A stretch of 64,000 nt of DNA from Streptococcus suis S735 (GTDB lineage Bacteria > Bacillota > Bacilli > Lactobacillales > Streptococcaceae). The notes beneath the pieces were generated by a model. The model saw only the letters and a list, made by a program, of their open reading frames with translations, had not been told where the DNA came from and made no database searches. The DNA lies in assembly GCF_000294495.1 (NCBI RefSeq), contig NC_018526.1, forward strand, positions 1,736,001 to 1,800,000, written 5' to 3'. Positions 23,034 through 32,159 of this stretch are shown piece after piece. Position 1 is the stretch's first letter; every line of letters starts with the position of its first letter. The position numbers and the translations under genes are program-made.

Positions 23034-23900
23034 ATGGATAAAATTATTAAAACACTATCAAAAAGTGGGCATTTCCGTGCATTTGTGCTAGATAGCACAG
23101 AAACCGTGAAAACAACCCAAGAAAAACACGACACCATGGCGTCGTCCACCGTTGCTCTAGGTCGCACCCTCATTGCCAATCAGATTTTGGCTGTCAATGA
23201 AAAAGGCGACACCAAAATCACCCTGAAAATCTTGGCCAGCGGTGCTGTTGGGGCTATCATCTCCGTTGCCAATACCAAAGGTCAGGTCAAGGGCTACATT
23301 CAAAATCCTGACTTGGACTACAAACGGACAGCGACTGGCGAAGTCATCGTTGGGCCCCTTGTAGGGAACGGACAATTCCTGGTTATCACAGACTACGGAA
23401 CAGGTCATCCTTACAACTCCATGACACCCTTGATTTCTGGTGAAATCGGTGAGGACTTTGCTTATTTCCTGACAGACAGCCAACAGACACCATCTGCGGT
23501 GGGACTGAACGTGTTGTTGGACGAAGAAGACAAGGTCAAGGTAGCTGGCGGCTTCTTGCTCCAAGTTTTACCTGGAGCGACCGAGGTTGAAATTGCCCGT
23601 TTCGAGAAACGCATCCAAGAAATGCCTGCCATTTCAAGCTTGCTGGCTTCTGAAAACCACATAGAAGCTCTGCTATCCGCCATTTATGGCGACGACGACT
23701 TCAAACGCCTGTCAGAAGAGGAAATCGGCTTTGTCTGCGACTGCTCTAAAGACCGCTTCCTCGATGCTCTAGCCAGCCTACCAAAAGCGGACCTGCAAGA
23801 GATGAAAGAAGAAGACAAGGGCGTGGACATCACCTGTCAATTCTGCCAGACCCATTACCACTTTGACGAAAACGATTTGGAGGAACTCATCAATGGCTAA
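23034..23900 (+). CDS. hslO: Redox-regulated chaperone Hsp33
   Basis: Hsp33 is a cytoplasmic holdase switched on by oxidation of its zinc-binding cysteines. The 288 residues include the C-terminal CDC (residues near 231-233) and CQFC (near 264-267) motifs that bind zinc when reduced. The protein starts at [17 protein letters not shown], the normal N terminus. No Shine-Dalgarno sequence is present and the -10 lies only eight bases upstream, so the mRNA may be leaderless. It overlaps dusB by eight bases. Confidence 0.95.
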   Translation: MDKIIKTLSKSGHFRAFVLDSTETVKTTQEKHDTMASSTVALGRTLIANQILAVNEKGDTKITLKILASGAVGAIISVANTKGQVKGYIQNPDLDYKRTATGEVIVGPLVGNGQFLVITDYGTGHPYNSMTPLISGEIGEDFAYFLTDSQQTPSAVGLNVLLDEEDKVKVAGGFLLQVLPGATEVEIARFEKRIQEMPAISSLLASENHIEALLSAIYGDDDFKRLSEEEIGFVCDCSKDRFLDALASLPKADLQEMKEEDKGVDITCQFCQTHYHFDENDLEELING

Positions 23901-24897
23901 TCTCAATACCCCTTTCATGATTGGTGATGTGGAAATCCCCAATCGCTGCGTGCTGGCCCCAATGGCCGGCGTGACCAACTCGGCCTTCCGCACCATTGCC
24001 AAGGAAATGGGAGCGGGACTGGTCGTTATGGAAATGATTTCTGAAAAAGGCCTTCTCTACAACAACGAGAAAACCCTCCACATGCTCCATATCGACGACA
24101 ACGAATACCCTATGTCTATCCAGCTTTTCGGCGGCGACGCCGAAGGACTGAAACGGGCTGCCGACTTCATCCAGAAGAACACCAAGGCTAATATCGTAGA
24201 TATCAACATGGGTTGCCCTGTCAACAAGGTTATTAAAAACGAAGCTGGTGCCAAGTGGCTCAAGGATCCCGACAAGATCTACCACATCATCAAGGAAGTA
24301 ACCTCGGTCCTCGATATTCCCCTGACCGTTAAGATGCGGACCGGTTGGAACAATACCGACCTGGCGGTCGAAAATGCCCTGGCCGCAGAAAGTGGCGGTG
24401 TAGCTGCCCTGGCCATGCACGGACGGACCCGCGAGCAGATGTACACAGGAACAGTTGACCTAGAGACCTTGACCAAGGTAGCTGGCAGCCTGACCAAGAT
24501 TCCCTTCATCGCAAACGGCGACATCCGCAATGTAGAAGATGCCCGCCAGCGAATCGAGGAAGTCGGTGCCGACGCTGTCATGGTCGGACGGACTGCTATG
24601 GGAAATCCATACATCTTCAACCAAATCAATCACTATCTTGAAACAGGAGAAGTCCTACCCGACCTCTCCTTTGACGACAAACTCAATGTCGCCTTCGACC
24701 ACCTGACCCGATTGACCAATCTTAAGGGTGAGTCCATTGCCGTACGTGAATTCCGTGGTCTTGCCCCTCACTACCTCCGTGGTTCAGCAGGCGCTGCCAA
24801 AATCCGTGGTGCTGTTGCCCGAGCAGAGACTATCGAGCAGGTCCAAGAACTCTTTGACCAAGCACGAGAAGCCTATCAGGAACGGATTGCTAAATAA
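23893..24897 (+). CDS. dusB: tRNA-dihydrouridine synthase, DusB type
   Basis: This FMN enzyme reduces specific uridines in tRNA. The start at 23893 (334 residues) follows a GGAGG-like sequence within hslO, and the frame begins with [27 protein letters not shown] as in the family. Further signatures are [10 protein letters not shown] with the catalytic Cys, [18 protein letters not shown] and IANGDI. It overlaps the end of hslO, so the two are an operon. The hslO-dusB pairing is common in streptococci. Confidence 0.94.
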   Translation: MANLNTPFMIGDVEIPNRCVLAPMAGVTNSAFRTIAKEMGAGLVVMEMISEKGLLYNNEKTLHMLHIDDNEYPMSIQLFGGDAEGLKRAADFIQKNTKANIVDINMGCPVNKVIKNEAGAKWLKDPDKIYHIIKEVTSVLDIPLTVKMRTGWNNTDLAVENALAAESGGVAALAMHGRTREQMYTGTVDLETLTKVAGSLTKIPFIANGDIRNVEDARQRIEEVGADAVMVGRTAMGNPYIFNQINHYLETGEVLPDLSFDDKLNVAFDHLTRLTNLKGESIAVREFRGLAPHYLRGSAGAAKIRGAVARAETIEQVQELFDQAREAYQERIAK

Positions 24898-24898
24898 T

Positions 24899-25002
24899 AT
24901 AGTCGAATGAATTAACTTTGATACATCGTCACTTTCGGCTTGCCGTACTCTAGTACAGCCTGCACCTCAGTTCCTTGTCTGAAAGCTAATTCATTCGACT
25001 AT
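24899..25002. repeat. MITE-like repeat, copy 2 (best preserved)
   Basis: This 104-bp element has perfect 16-bp terminal inverted repeats, ATAGTCGAATGAATTA and its complement. The core includes TTGCCGTACTCTAGTACAG. It begins one base after the dusB stop. Copy 1 (9346-9449) differs at only a few positions outside the left terminus. Confidence 0.88.
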
Positions 25003-25007
25003 ATCAA

Positions 25008-25032
25008 AACCTCCAGTTTGAGCTGGAGGTTT
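25008..25032 (+). terminator. dusB terminator
   Basis: AACCTCCAG and CTGGAGGTT pair perfectly around a 6-nt loop, followed by TTCTTT. It can also terminate nrtR from the other side. The MITE-like element lies between it and the dusB stop. Confidence 0.8.
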
Positions 25033-25042
25033 CTTTATCTTT

Positions 25043-25816
25043 TTATGAACTTTCTTTTAAGCGATAGGTCTTTCTGGGTTTGCGTTTGGGCAATCGTTCC
25101 ACTCCAACTTCTTCCACAAAGTCTCCATACTTGGCTAGGAAATTATTGTGGAGGATTTTTTTGTCGGGTGAGATAAGATTGACCAAGTCTGTCGCAGCGT
25201 AGATGTTAAAGGGCTGCTGCAGGAGATTGAGAAAGGTTGGATTCCACTTCATCCGTCCCTGAATCCGCTGGATAGAGGTCATGACAATCTCGTAATGGTC
25301 AAAGGCAAAATCCTCTGCCGTCAAGACCTGACCCTCATAAGAACACTGCGAAGTCTTGAAATCCACATCGATAACAATCGGCTCCCGTCCATCTGGACCT
25401 GGTTTGACCAAATCCAAGGCCTGACTAGGCAGGTAAACCAAGTGGGCAATAGTCATCATCCAGCCCCGCGGATCCCGCTCAGAATCGGAAACCGTTAGGA
25501 GTTGCTCGATATGATTGCGGGGCAAATCCAGTCCCGCTTCTTTTTTTATCTCACGCTGACAGGTCTGGTAGGCATCCTCACCTCTGGCAATAAAGCCACC
25601 GACCAAGGACAGCTTGTGTTGACAAGGGTGGGCAGCACGACGAATCAGCAAGAGCTTGATTCTCCCCTCTACAAAACTATAGACCACCATATCAGCTGTC
25701 ACGCTTGGTTTTTCAAATCGCGGAGCGTCCTGCTTTTTATACCAGTCTAAAAATTCTGCCTCTGTCACATATTTTTCGTAGTATTCCTTGTCTGATAGAC
25801 CAGCAGGCCTAGCCAT
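25043..25816 (-). CDS. nrtR: NrtR-like Nudix-related regulator of NAD metabolism
   Basis: This 257-residue protein has a Nudix-like domain (about residues 40-175) followed by a C-terminal winged-helix-like domain, the layout of NrtR regulators that sense ADP-ribose. The Nudix box reads G-x5-E-x7-REIKKEAGL: the first of the two metal-binding glutamates is Lys, which argues against hydrolase activity. It overlaps pnuC by eight bases and is the third gene of nadR-pnuC-nrtR, so its target is probably this operon. A simple Nudix hydrolase is the alternative. Confidence 0.8.
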   Translation of the reverse strand: MARPAGLSDKEYYEKYVTEAEFLDWYKKQDAPRFEKPSVTADMVVYSFVEGRIKLLLIRRAAHPCQHKLSLVGGFIARGEDAYQTCQREIKKEAGLDLPRNHIEQLLTVSDSERDPRGWMMTIAHLVYLPSQALDLVKPGPDGREPIVIDVDFKTSQCSYEGQVLTAEDFAFDHYEIVMTSIQRIQGRMKWNPTFLNLLQQPFNIYAATDLVNLISPDKKILHNNFLAKYGDFVEEVGVERLPKRKPRKTYRLKESS

Positions 25817-26630
25817 TTCGAGCCACCTGCCCTTCTTTTATGGACTTAGACCATTGGTACCAGCCGACAAGCGAGTTGATAGTCCAAACGAAGTACATAA
25901 CCGACATTTGCAGGTTACCACTATCTGGACCAACCCACCACAAGTAAATGGAGAAGACATTGGTTGCAATCCAGAAAATCCATTGCTCACGGTAGAGGTA
26001 ACTTTGCAGGAATTGTCCTGTCCAGTTGGTGCCATCTGTAATAGAGTCACGGAAGGGACGAGCTGATCCAATTGACTTGTAAATCAAGCCAAAACTTCCC
26101 CATACCAAGACAGCGAAGACTAACCACTTAACCCAGCCCCAGAGAGTCAGCTTACGGGCTTCAAATTCTGTTTTCTCTTCTTCTGCTGCTCCATTGACAC
26201 GGGCTGATAGCCAGAAATACAAGCCAACTGGCTGCATGACAATGAAGAAAATCGCTGTCATGACTTCCCCATAGAACATATTTTGGTAAGATAAGACAAA
26301 ATAGATGAGGTTACTGATAAAGCCAAAGAAATAGTTACTTGACCGTCCTTCTGCTACCAAGATAACACAGATAATCCCTGTCCACGAGGTAAACAAGCCC
26401 ATCCAGTCCTCACTAGCAGACCATACATGTAAGATAACAGGCACACTAGACAAAACTAGCAAGTAGAGCCACTGACCTAGGGTACGACCGAAAAATAGTC
26501 CCGCAATGATTGCGTCCAGAACTCCGATAACTCCCAGTTTTTTGGCTCTATTTGCGATAGCAGACATGTTTTCTGGTACCTGCTTCAAGGAAGCTTGAAA
26601 ACGGTCGATGAATTTGGTAAGTTGTTCCAT
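25809..26630 (-). CDS. pnuC: Nicotinamide riboside transporter PnuC
   Basis: This 273-residue membrane protein has about seven hydrophobic segments and the family's WNLW-like Trp-rich signatures (SDWMGLFTSWTGIICV and IFWIATNVFSIYLWW). PnuC imports nicotinamide riboside, which is trapped by NadR phosphorylation. It follows nadR by nine bases and overlaps nrtR. Confidence 0.92.
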   Translation of the reverse strand: MEQLTKFIDRFQASLKQVPENMSAIANRAKKLGVIGVLDAIIAGLFFGRTLGQWLYLLVLSSVPVILHVWSASEDWMGLFTSWTGIICVILVAEGRSSNYFFGFISNLIYFVLSYQNMFYGEVMTAIFFIVMQPVGLYFWLSARVNGAAEEEKTEFEARKLTLWGWVKWLVFAVLVWGSFGLIYKSIGSARPFRDSITDGTNWTGQFLQSYLYREQWIFWIATNVFSIYLWWVGPDSGNLQMSVMYFVWTINSLVGWYQWSKSIKEGQVARNG

Positions 26631-26639
26631 AATGTCCTC

Positions 26640-27677
26640 CTAAAATTCCTGATAGATAGCATCGATTAGCTCGATAGCCTTGGCATAATTTTCTGCATAA
26701 GACCCACCGATAAAGGCCAGCGAAGCCTGCGGGTGATTTTTAGCAACCAGTTCTTTCAAATGTTCGGTAAAGGCATTGCGAATTTCTGCGTCAGCCATTG
26801 TCATATCCCGAAAACCGTCATCCACATAAGAGCCTGTCGGTAGAACAAAGATAATCAGGTCCCATTTTTCATTCTTAACCGTATCAGCACAGAGCGAGTG
26901 GAAAGAACTAGAAGTTTCGCCGATGTAGTAGTCGTAGTAGGCTTCCGTCACGGTCGCGTTGGTGTCCGCAATGACCAGACCACGATTGGTATCCGAGTCA
27001 ATCAGGTCTGAGGTCTGGCGATACTGGCCCGTCAAGAGATAGTTGTAGTCCTTGCCTGTCAACTCATCATCACGCACATTGTAACGTTGCTGGTAGTAGC
27101 GGGCATATTCCAGCGAAACAGGACAGGAATAATAACGCCCCAAATCCCGCACTAGCGTGGTTTTACCATTTGAAGCAGAGCCAACCACCAAGATATTCTT
27201 AGAAAAATGACGGCGGAAAGGCTTGGCAATCATATTCCAATACTTAGCCGACTGCTCGCGGATAAGAGTGGCTGAAATGCCAAAATTTCGCTCTGTAAAG
27301 GAAGCCTTGAAACCACGAGAACGCAACTCTTCGGCATATTCCTGCTCCGAAACGTAGAAGACGAGCTCTTCGTTCTCCTTAATCGCCACCAAGGCCTGCA
27401 AGGCTTCTAACCAAGGTGCCCAACCTTCTGGATAAGGGGGCATTCCCTCCTCGTCTAGCTTAAAGACGGATACCAGAGGCTCGTCGTTGAAGGTTTCGCG
27501 GATATAGCGGAAACGTTTCTGCAAACCGAGACCAATCTGATGACCACGGTCATTTTTATAGCCCGACACGATGACGACCGCCCGATCGCATTCCCGCTTG
27601 GCTCGTTGAATCAGGTCAATATGACCCTTGTGCATGGGAGCAAAGGTCCCAAAAATAACTGCTACTGCTTGTTTCAT
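26640..27677 (-). CDS. nadR: NadR: NMN adenylyltransferase/ribosylnicotinamide kinase
   Basis: NadR phosphorylates imported nicotinamide riboside and adenylylates NMN to NAD. The N-terminal nucleotidyltransferase domain has GTFAPMHKGH (residues 10-19) and ISATLIREQ. The C-terminal kinase domain has the P-loop GSASNGKTTL near residue 170. The 345-residue form lacks the N-terminal helix-turn-helix of the enterobacterial protein, so regulation falls to the linked NrtR-like protein. It leads the operon and has a good promoter (27710-27738). Confidence 0.93.
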   Translation of the reverse strand: MKQAVAVIFGTFAPMHKGHIDLIQRAKRECDRAVVIVSGYKNDRGHQIGLGLQKRFRYIRETFNDEPLVSVFKLDEEGMPPYPEGWAPWLEALQALVAIKENEELVFYVSEQEYAEELRSRGFKASFTERNFGISATLIREQSAKYWNMIAKPFRRHFSKNILVVGSASNGKTTLVRDLGRYYSCPVSLEYARYYQQRYNVRDDELTGKDYNYLLTGQYRQTSDLIDSDTNRGLVIADTNATVTEAYYDYYIGETSSSFHSLCADTVKNEKWDLIIFVLPTGSYVDDGFRDMTMADAEIRNAFTEHLKELVAKNHPQASLAFIGGSYAENYAKAIELIDAIYQEF

Positions 27678-27694
27678 AATCTACCTTTTTATTG

Positions 27695-27765
27695 TTTTTT
27701 ATATTTTATATCCTACTCTTTTCTCAAACCAAAGTCAAGAGTTTTTTATATTTTTTTATAAAAAG
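27695..27765 (-). promoter_or_regulatory. nadR promoter with flanking AT-rich repeats
   Basis: TTGACT (27733-27738), a 17-bp spacer and TAGGAT (27710-27715) form the promoter on the minus strand. TTTTTATATTTT occurs on both sides of it (near 27696 and 27743). The distal one is part of the inverted repeat TTTTTATA-N7-TATAAAAA. These are candidate sites for the NrtR-like regulator. Confidence 0.5.
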
Positions 27766-27781
27766 ATAGCAAGCCGAAAGA

Positions 27782-27802
27782 AAAGCAGGTCTAACCTGCT
27801 TT
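27782..27802 (-). terminator. clpC terminator overlapping its stop codon
   Basis: AAAGCAGGT and ACCTGCTTT (9 bp) enclose a TAG loop. That TAG is the clpC stop codon, so the 5' arm is coding sequence. A TTTTC-type run follows on the minus strand. Confidence 0.75.
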
Positions 27803-30244
27803 CACACTATCAAACTTCAACTGCTCGGCCTTGACCCCTACTTTTAAGGTCACACCAGCTGGCAGTTCTCCACGTAAGAGCATTTCTGCCAATGGATCTT
27901 CCAACTTGGTTTGGAGGAGGCGACGAAGTGGGCGGGCACCCATTTCTGGATCGTAGCCTTCTTTGGCCAAGAGTTTAAGAGCAGAAGCCTGCAATTTGAG
28001 GGTAATACCCTTGCTGGCCGCCACGGCAATCAATGGTTTGACCATGACCTTGACCACATCCTGCATATCTGCTTCTGTCAGGCTATGGAAGACCACTTTT
28101 TCATCAATCCGGTTAATAAATTCAGGACGATAGGCCTTCTTCAACGCCTCAAAAATCCGTTTTTCAACGTGTTCCTGACTCTTAGACAAATCAAGAGCCC
28201 CAAACCCAACTGTCTTATCATCACGTAAAGCGGTTGCCCCTAAGTTAGACGTCATAATGATGACCGTATTAGAGAAATCAACCTTGCGACCTTTTCTGTC
28301 CGTCAAGACACCGTCATCCAAGACCTGCAAAAGAACATTGAAAATATCTGGATGTGCTTTCTCCACCTCATCAAAAAGTAGGACAGAGTATGGCTTGTTG
28401 CGAACTTTTTCTGTCAGCTCGCCCCCTTCTTCATAGCCAACATAGCCTGGAGGAGCACCGTTGAGGCGACTAGCCGCAAATTTCTCCATATACTCACTCA
28501 TATCAAAACGAATCAAGGCAGATTCGTCATCAAAGAGGATCTCCGCCAAGGCCTTGGCCAATTCTGTCTTACCGACACCTGTTGGCCCCAAGAACATAAA
28601 GGAACCAATCGGTCTGTGACCAGTGCGAATGCCTGACTGGTTGCGGCGAATTGCCCGGCTGACAGCTGAAATCGCCTCTTCCTGCCCGATAACACGCTTG
28701 TGCAATTCCTGTTCAAGATTAAGGTACTTCTTGGCATCTGTCTGACTCAGTTTGGTGACAGGAATACCTGACAAGCGACTGAGGGTTGCCAAAATGTCTT
28801 CTTCTGTGACTTCCAAGCTATAGCTAGTCGCCTGATTTTCCGCCTCTTGAGCCTTAAGCAAGAGCTGCGTTACCGTCTTGTATTTCCCAGCCATCAAGGC
28901 TTGGTCTAAAGCGGTCAATCCACCTTCTTCTACCTGTCCCTTGGCACGATTTTGAACCGTCGCACTGGCTTCATCCAGCAAATCAATAGCCGAATCTGGC
29001 AAATTCTTACTGGTCAGATAGCGTTTGGCATAGGCTACCGCCGTTACCACCGCCTGATCCGAAATGGTCACCTTGTGGTGAGCCTCATAGGCTGGCTTCA
29101 ACCCCTGCAAAATTGCTACGCTGTCTGCTACACTCGGTTCCTCAATGGTCACCTTGGCAAATCGACGTACTAAGGCAGCATCTTTTTCAATATGCTTCTG
29201 GTATTCATCCTGAGTCGTTGCTCCAACTGTCCGCAAAGTCCCACGGGACAGAGCAGGCTTCAAAATATTGGCAGCATCCAGGATCGAGTCAATCCCTGAC
29301 CCCGATCCCATAATGGTATGGAGTTCATCAATGAAGAGAATCACTCGACCATCTTCTTCAATATCGTTGATGATATTGTTCATCCGCTCCTCAAAATCCC
29401 CACGGAAACGCGTTCCCGCAATGACATTCATCAAGTCCAATTCCAAGATCCGCATATTGACAAGACTAGCTGGCACCTCTCCATTAGCAATCCGCTGGGC
29501 TAGACCCAGTGCCAGAGCTGTTTTCCCAACACCCGCATCTCCAACCAAGACAGGATTGTTCTTGGTTTTCCGCGACAAAATCTGAAGCATACGGGAAATT
29601 TCCTCATCCCGTCCGATGACTGGCTCCAACTGACCTGAGCGGGCCAAAGCCGTCAAATCACGTGTATAGTCTTCCAAGCCACCACTTTGTGACTGGGTCA
29701 TGCCCATCATATTGCCAACCGTTGCCTGCTTGGGCTTGCCACCTTTCGTCATGGTGCGGATAGCCTTCAGATGCTCCTTGGTAAAGCCAGCCTTGGCTTC
29801 CAGATTTTTCCGCAAATCCAGAAAACGAACCTTATCATCCGAATCCTCAAAGTGAAAACCGACCTGATCCAGAATTTGTGAGGCAGTCGAACGCTTGTCC
29901 AAGAGCATTCCCATGAAAATATGCTCCGTTCCTAGCCCCTTACTCTTGACAATCTCCGCAATCTTCTCGGCAAAGACCTGCAATTCCTTCACCCGCTTGG
30001 ACGATGGAAGAAAGAAAAAGCTCTCTAACTCTTCATGGTAACGCCGCCCCATCACCATATAAACTGCACGTTCATAGTCCAATACATCCGCAGGATATTC
30101 TGCTAAAATAGCTCCCGCAACGGTATCTGGATTGATGACAAAGGCTAACAACAAGTGCCAGGTCTCCAAATAGTCACTACTATAACGCTGTGCAATCAAT
30201 TGAGCATCTTCATAGACACCCTGTAACCCTCTTGAAATCTTCAT
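27791..30244 (-). CDS. clpC: ATP-dependent Clp protease ATPase subunit ClpC
   Basis: ClpC is a Hsp100 unfoldase that feeds proteins to ClpP. The 817 residues show two N-terminal Clp repeats (1-150) and a first AAA+ module (Walker [11 protein letters not shown], Walker [10 protein letters not shown]). A middle region and a second AAA+ module follow ([24 protein letters not shown]). It follows ctsR by five bases and is controlled by the CtsR box upstream of ctsR. The mcsA and mcsB genes found in Bacillus are absent, as is normal in streptococci. Confidence 0.96.
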   Translation of the reverse strand: MKISRGLQGVYEDAQLIAQRYSSDYLETWHLLLAFVINPDTVAGAILAEYPADVLDYERAVYMVMGRRYHEELESFFFLPSSKRVKELQVFAEKIAEIVKSKGLGTEHIFMGMLLDKRSTASQILDQVGFHFEDSDDKVRFLDLRKNLEAKAGFTKEHLKAIRTMTKGGKPKQATVGNMMGMTQSQSGGLEDYTRDLTALARSGQLEPVIGRDEEISRMLQILSRKTKNNPVLVGDAGVGKTALALGLAQRIANGEVPASLVNMRILELDLMNVIAGTRFRGDFEERMNNIINDIEEDGRVILFIDELHTIMGSGSGIDSILDAANILKPALSRGTLRTVGATTQDEYQKHIEKDAALVRRFAKVTIEEPSVADSVAILQGLKPAYEAHHKVTISDQAVVTAVAYAKRYLTSKNLPDSAIDLLDEASATVQNRAKGQVEEGGLTALDQALMAGKYKTVTQLLLKAQEAENQATSYSLEVTEEDILATLSRLSGIPVTKLSQTDAKKYLNLEQELHKRVIGQEEAISAVSRAIRRNQSGIRTGHRPIGSFMFLGPTGVGKTELAKALAEILFDDESALIRFDMSEYMEKFAASRLNGAPPGYVGYEEGGELTEKVRNKPYSVLLFDEVEKAHPDIFNVLLQVLDDGVLTDRKGRKVDFSNTVIIMTSNLGATALRDDKTVGFGALDLSKSQEHVEKRIFEALKKAYRPEFINRIDEKVVFHSLTEADMQDVVKVMVKPLIAVAASKGITLKLQASALKLLAKEGYDPEMGARPLRRLLQTKLEDPLAEMLLRGELPAGVTLKVGVKAEQLKFDSVKAG

Positions 30245-30249
30245 TCTAA

Positions 30250-30708
30250 CTACTCCTCTTTCCTATCCAATCGACGTAAAATTTGGTACATCATCCGAGC
30301 CCGAATTTCACTAGCCTCGTTCCCTAAAACCTCATCTGTACTAGTAGCCAACAAGAGATTGCCCTCACGTTCCGTCATCAACTGCTCGTCAAAGAGCAAC
30401 TGCAGAATGTCCGCAAAAACAGTTGCCGACAGGCTATCACCCATATTCTTCAGCAAATCATGGACTAGCTCATGCTTGTCCGAAAAGGTAATCCGCCCAA
30501 TGCGAATGTAGCCACCACCCCCCCGCTTGCTCTCGACAATATAACCTCGACTGGCTGTAAAACGAGTTTTGATAACATAGTTAATCTGGCTGGGCACCAC
30601 TTCAAATCGACTGGCCAGCTCGCTCCGACGCAACTCGGCTACACTGACCTGATCTAAAATCGCTTTGATATGTTCTTCGATATAATCCGACGTATTTTTC
30701 ATCGCCAT
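30250..30708 (-). CDS. ctsR: Transcriptional repressor of class III stress genes CtsR
   Basis: CtsR represses clp genes and is released by heat. The 152 residues include the N-terminal winged helix with ELASRFEVVPSQINYVIKTRF and the glycine-rich wing SKRGGGGYIRIGRI. It leads the ctsR-clpC operon and its own promoter carries a CtsR box, so it is autoregulated. Confidence 0.95.
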   Translation of the reverse strand: MAMKNTSDYIEEHIKAILDQVSVAELRRSELASRFEVVPSQINYVIKTRFTASRGYIVESKRGGGGYIRIGRITFSDKHELVHDLLKNMGDSLSATVFADILQLLFDEQLMTEREGNLLLATSTDEVLGNEASEIRARMMYQILRRLDRKEE

Positions 30709-30723
30709 ACTATCGCCTCTTTC

Positions 30724-30746
30724 TTTGACTATCTTTGACCATTATA
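30724..30746 (-). promoter_or_regulatory. CtsR operator and -10 of the ctsR-clpC operon
   Basis: On the minus strand GGTCAAAGATAGTCAAA matches the CtsR heptad repeat (RGTCAAA-N3-RGTCAAA). It directly follows the TATAAT -10 at 30746-30741, where bound repressor would block transcription. Confidence 0.9.
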
Positions 30747-30790
30747 CTATTTTTATCCACTTTTTGAAAGCGAAAGCCTCACTTCCACAC

Positions 30791-30834
30791 AAACGTAGCC
30801 AATTTTTGAAATTTGCTCTGCTTTCTTCTATAAT
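30791..30834 (+). promoter_or_regulatory. Promoter of the thioredoxin-like gene with AAACGTAGC box
   Basis: TTGAAA (30806-30811), a 17-bp spacer and TATAAT (30829-30834) form the promoter. AAACGTAGC lies at 30791-30799, six bases before the -35, and TTTGCTCT stands just inside the spacer. The same layout precedes gshAB. Confidence 0.65.
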
Positions 30835-30857
30835 AAAGGAAAAAAAAGGAGAACCCC

Positions 30858-31196
30858 ATGAACTTTCAAGACTACATCCAAGATTTTACCAGCGTAAACG
30901 TGGAGCAGGCACAGAGCCTTCTAACTGCCAATGAGGGAGCGGTCCTCTTCATCGGCCGTGCAACCTGCCCTTACTGCAACCGCTTCGCACCAAAACTCCA
31001 CAAGGTTGCCCAAGACAAGCAAGTGACCATCCACTTCCTTGACTCCAGCCAAGTCAGCCCTGAACTCCAGGCCCTCCGCGACCACTACCAAGTCCCAACT
31101 GTTCCAGGCCTCCTGGTCGCTAAATCTACTGGTGTCCAAGTCCGCTGCGATTCCAGCATGACGGAAGATGAGATTGCGGCTTTTATTCAAGACTAA
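30858..31196 (+). CDS. Thioredoxin-like protein
   Basis: This 112-residue cytoplasmic protein has a thioredoxin fold with the redox motif CPYC near residues 37-40 and a cis-Pro region TVPGLL near 82. There is no signal peptide. Similar proteins are annotated as bacteriocin transport accessory proteins (Bta) or thioredoxin family. No bacteriocin genes adjoin it, so a general thiol-redox role is likelier. It overlaps the next gene by one base (TAATG). The ribosome site is AAAAGGAG. Confidence 0.8.
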   Translation: MNFQDYIQDFTSVNVEQAQSLLTANEGAVLFIGRATCPYCNRFAPKLHKVAQDKQVTIHFLDSSQVSPELQALRDHYQVPTVPGLLVAKSTGVQVRCDSSMTEDEIAAFIQD

Positions 31197-31897
31197 TGCT
31201 AGACATTTCCTACCAAGCCAACACCTTCCACATCTCTTATCAAGGAAGACCACTCGGCAAGATTCACAGCAACCAAAATCCCTACCACCAGACCAATATC
31301 TATCTGCGACTAGATTTGGTTGATTTCGATTGCAAAATAGCAAAGCAGCTCTTCCAGTCCCTACAGACTTCCTTAGGCGGAAAACCTCTTCAAGTTATGC
31401 TCTCCTCTGCAGAGCAGGAAAGAATCCATTTCCTTACCACAGCTGGCTTTGTCTGCAAGCGGAAATGTTATGAGTTCGAAGTGACCAAGCAAGACTATCT
31501 CAGTCAAACAGGCACTTCCAACTTAAGCATAGTCCTCAAAGGCACCGCACCTTATCAAATAGTCTGTCAGCAAATTTTTGACCACTATCAAACAGTCCAC
31601 CAAGACATCAATCCTTGGACTGCCAGTCAAGAAGAATTTGAAAAAGGCTTACCTGATCTGGTTTATACAGACTCAGAAAATTGTGCCTTCATAGATACCG
31701 ATGAAATTGCCTACGTATGCGGAAAAGATGAACAAAGCTTTGGTTCCTTCATCCAAGCAGTTATTTGCCAACTATTTGAACAGTATGAGCAAATTAGCTT
31801 TGAGGCTGATGACTGCGATCCTATCGCCATGCATTTAGCTGACCAATTCCGACAACCAAACAAGCCTAGCTGGGATGCTTACATTTTAGAAATCTAA
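31196..31897 (+). CDS. Hypothetical protein, GNAT acetyltransferase-like
   Basis: The 233-residue product has no recognisable catalytic motif. The segment RIHFLTTAGFVCKRKCYEFEV resembles the end of a GNAT fold, where residues after 'GF' often begin the last strands, and the layout (N-terminal strand-rich half, acidic C-terminal half) would suit a double GNAT domain. It is translationally coupled to the thioredoxin-like gene (TAATG overlap) and has its own terminator. The assignment is tentative. Confidence 0.5.
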   Translation: MLDISYQANTFHISYQGRPLGKIHSNQNPYHQTNIYLRLDLVDFDCKIAKQLFQSLQTSLGGKPLQVMLSSAEQERIHFLTTAGFVCKRKCYEFEVTKQDYLSQTGTSNLSIVLKGTAPYQIVCQQIFDHYQTVHQDINPWTASQEEFEKGLPDLVYTDSENCAFIDTDEIAYVCGKDEQSFGSFIQAVICQLFEQYEQISFEADDCDPIAMHLADQFRQPNKPSWDAYILEI

Positions 31898-31898
31898 C

Positions 31899-31930
31899 AA
31901 AAAGCACCGACCACAAGGCCGGTGCTTTTT
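31899..31930 (+). terminator. Terminator of the thioredoxin-like/GNAT-like operon
   Basis: AAAAAGCACCG and CGGTGCTTTTT pair over 11 positions with a 10-nt loop. It begins two bases after the stop codon. Confidence 0.88.
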
Positions 31931-32014
31931 AAGGAGATTATGAAAAATATTTAGGATTGATAATAGTATAACCGAATCAAGCATATCCGACATCCGCCCT
32001 AAGACCGATTTTGC

Positions 32015-32043
32015 CAAAAAAGAACTCCCTTTCGGAAGTTCTT
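32015..32043 (-). terminator. Terminator of rpsB-tsf
   Basis: On the minus strand AAGAACTTCC and GGGAGTTCTT (one mismatch) are followed by TTTTT. It lies 117 bases beyond the tsf stop, with the diverged MITE-like repeat in between. Confidence 0.75.
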
Positions 32044-32053
32044 GTGATTTTGA

Positions 32054-32155
32054 ATAGTCTATCAGTTTGCTTTTAGTACTAGGAAACGAGCCGCAGGCTG
32101 TACTGAAGTACGGCAAGGCGAGTTAACGAAGTAATGAAAGATAAAATGAAGACTA
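32054..32155. repeat. MITE-like repeat, copy 3 (diverged, inverted)
   Basis: Read against the complement of copy 2 it shares the ATAGTC end, GCTTT-AG, AGGAA and the core GCAGGCTGTACTGAAGTACGG, and it ends in GACTA. The length (102 bp) matches. It starts four bases after the tsf stop codon. Confidence 0.65.
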
Positions 32156-32159
32156 GCAA

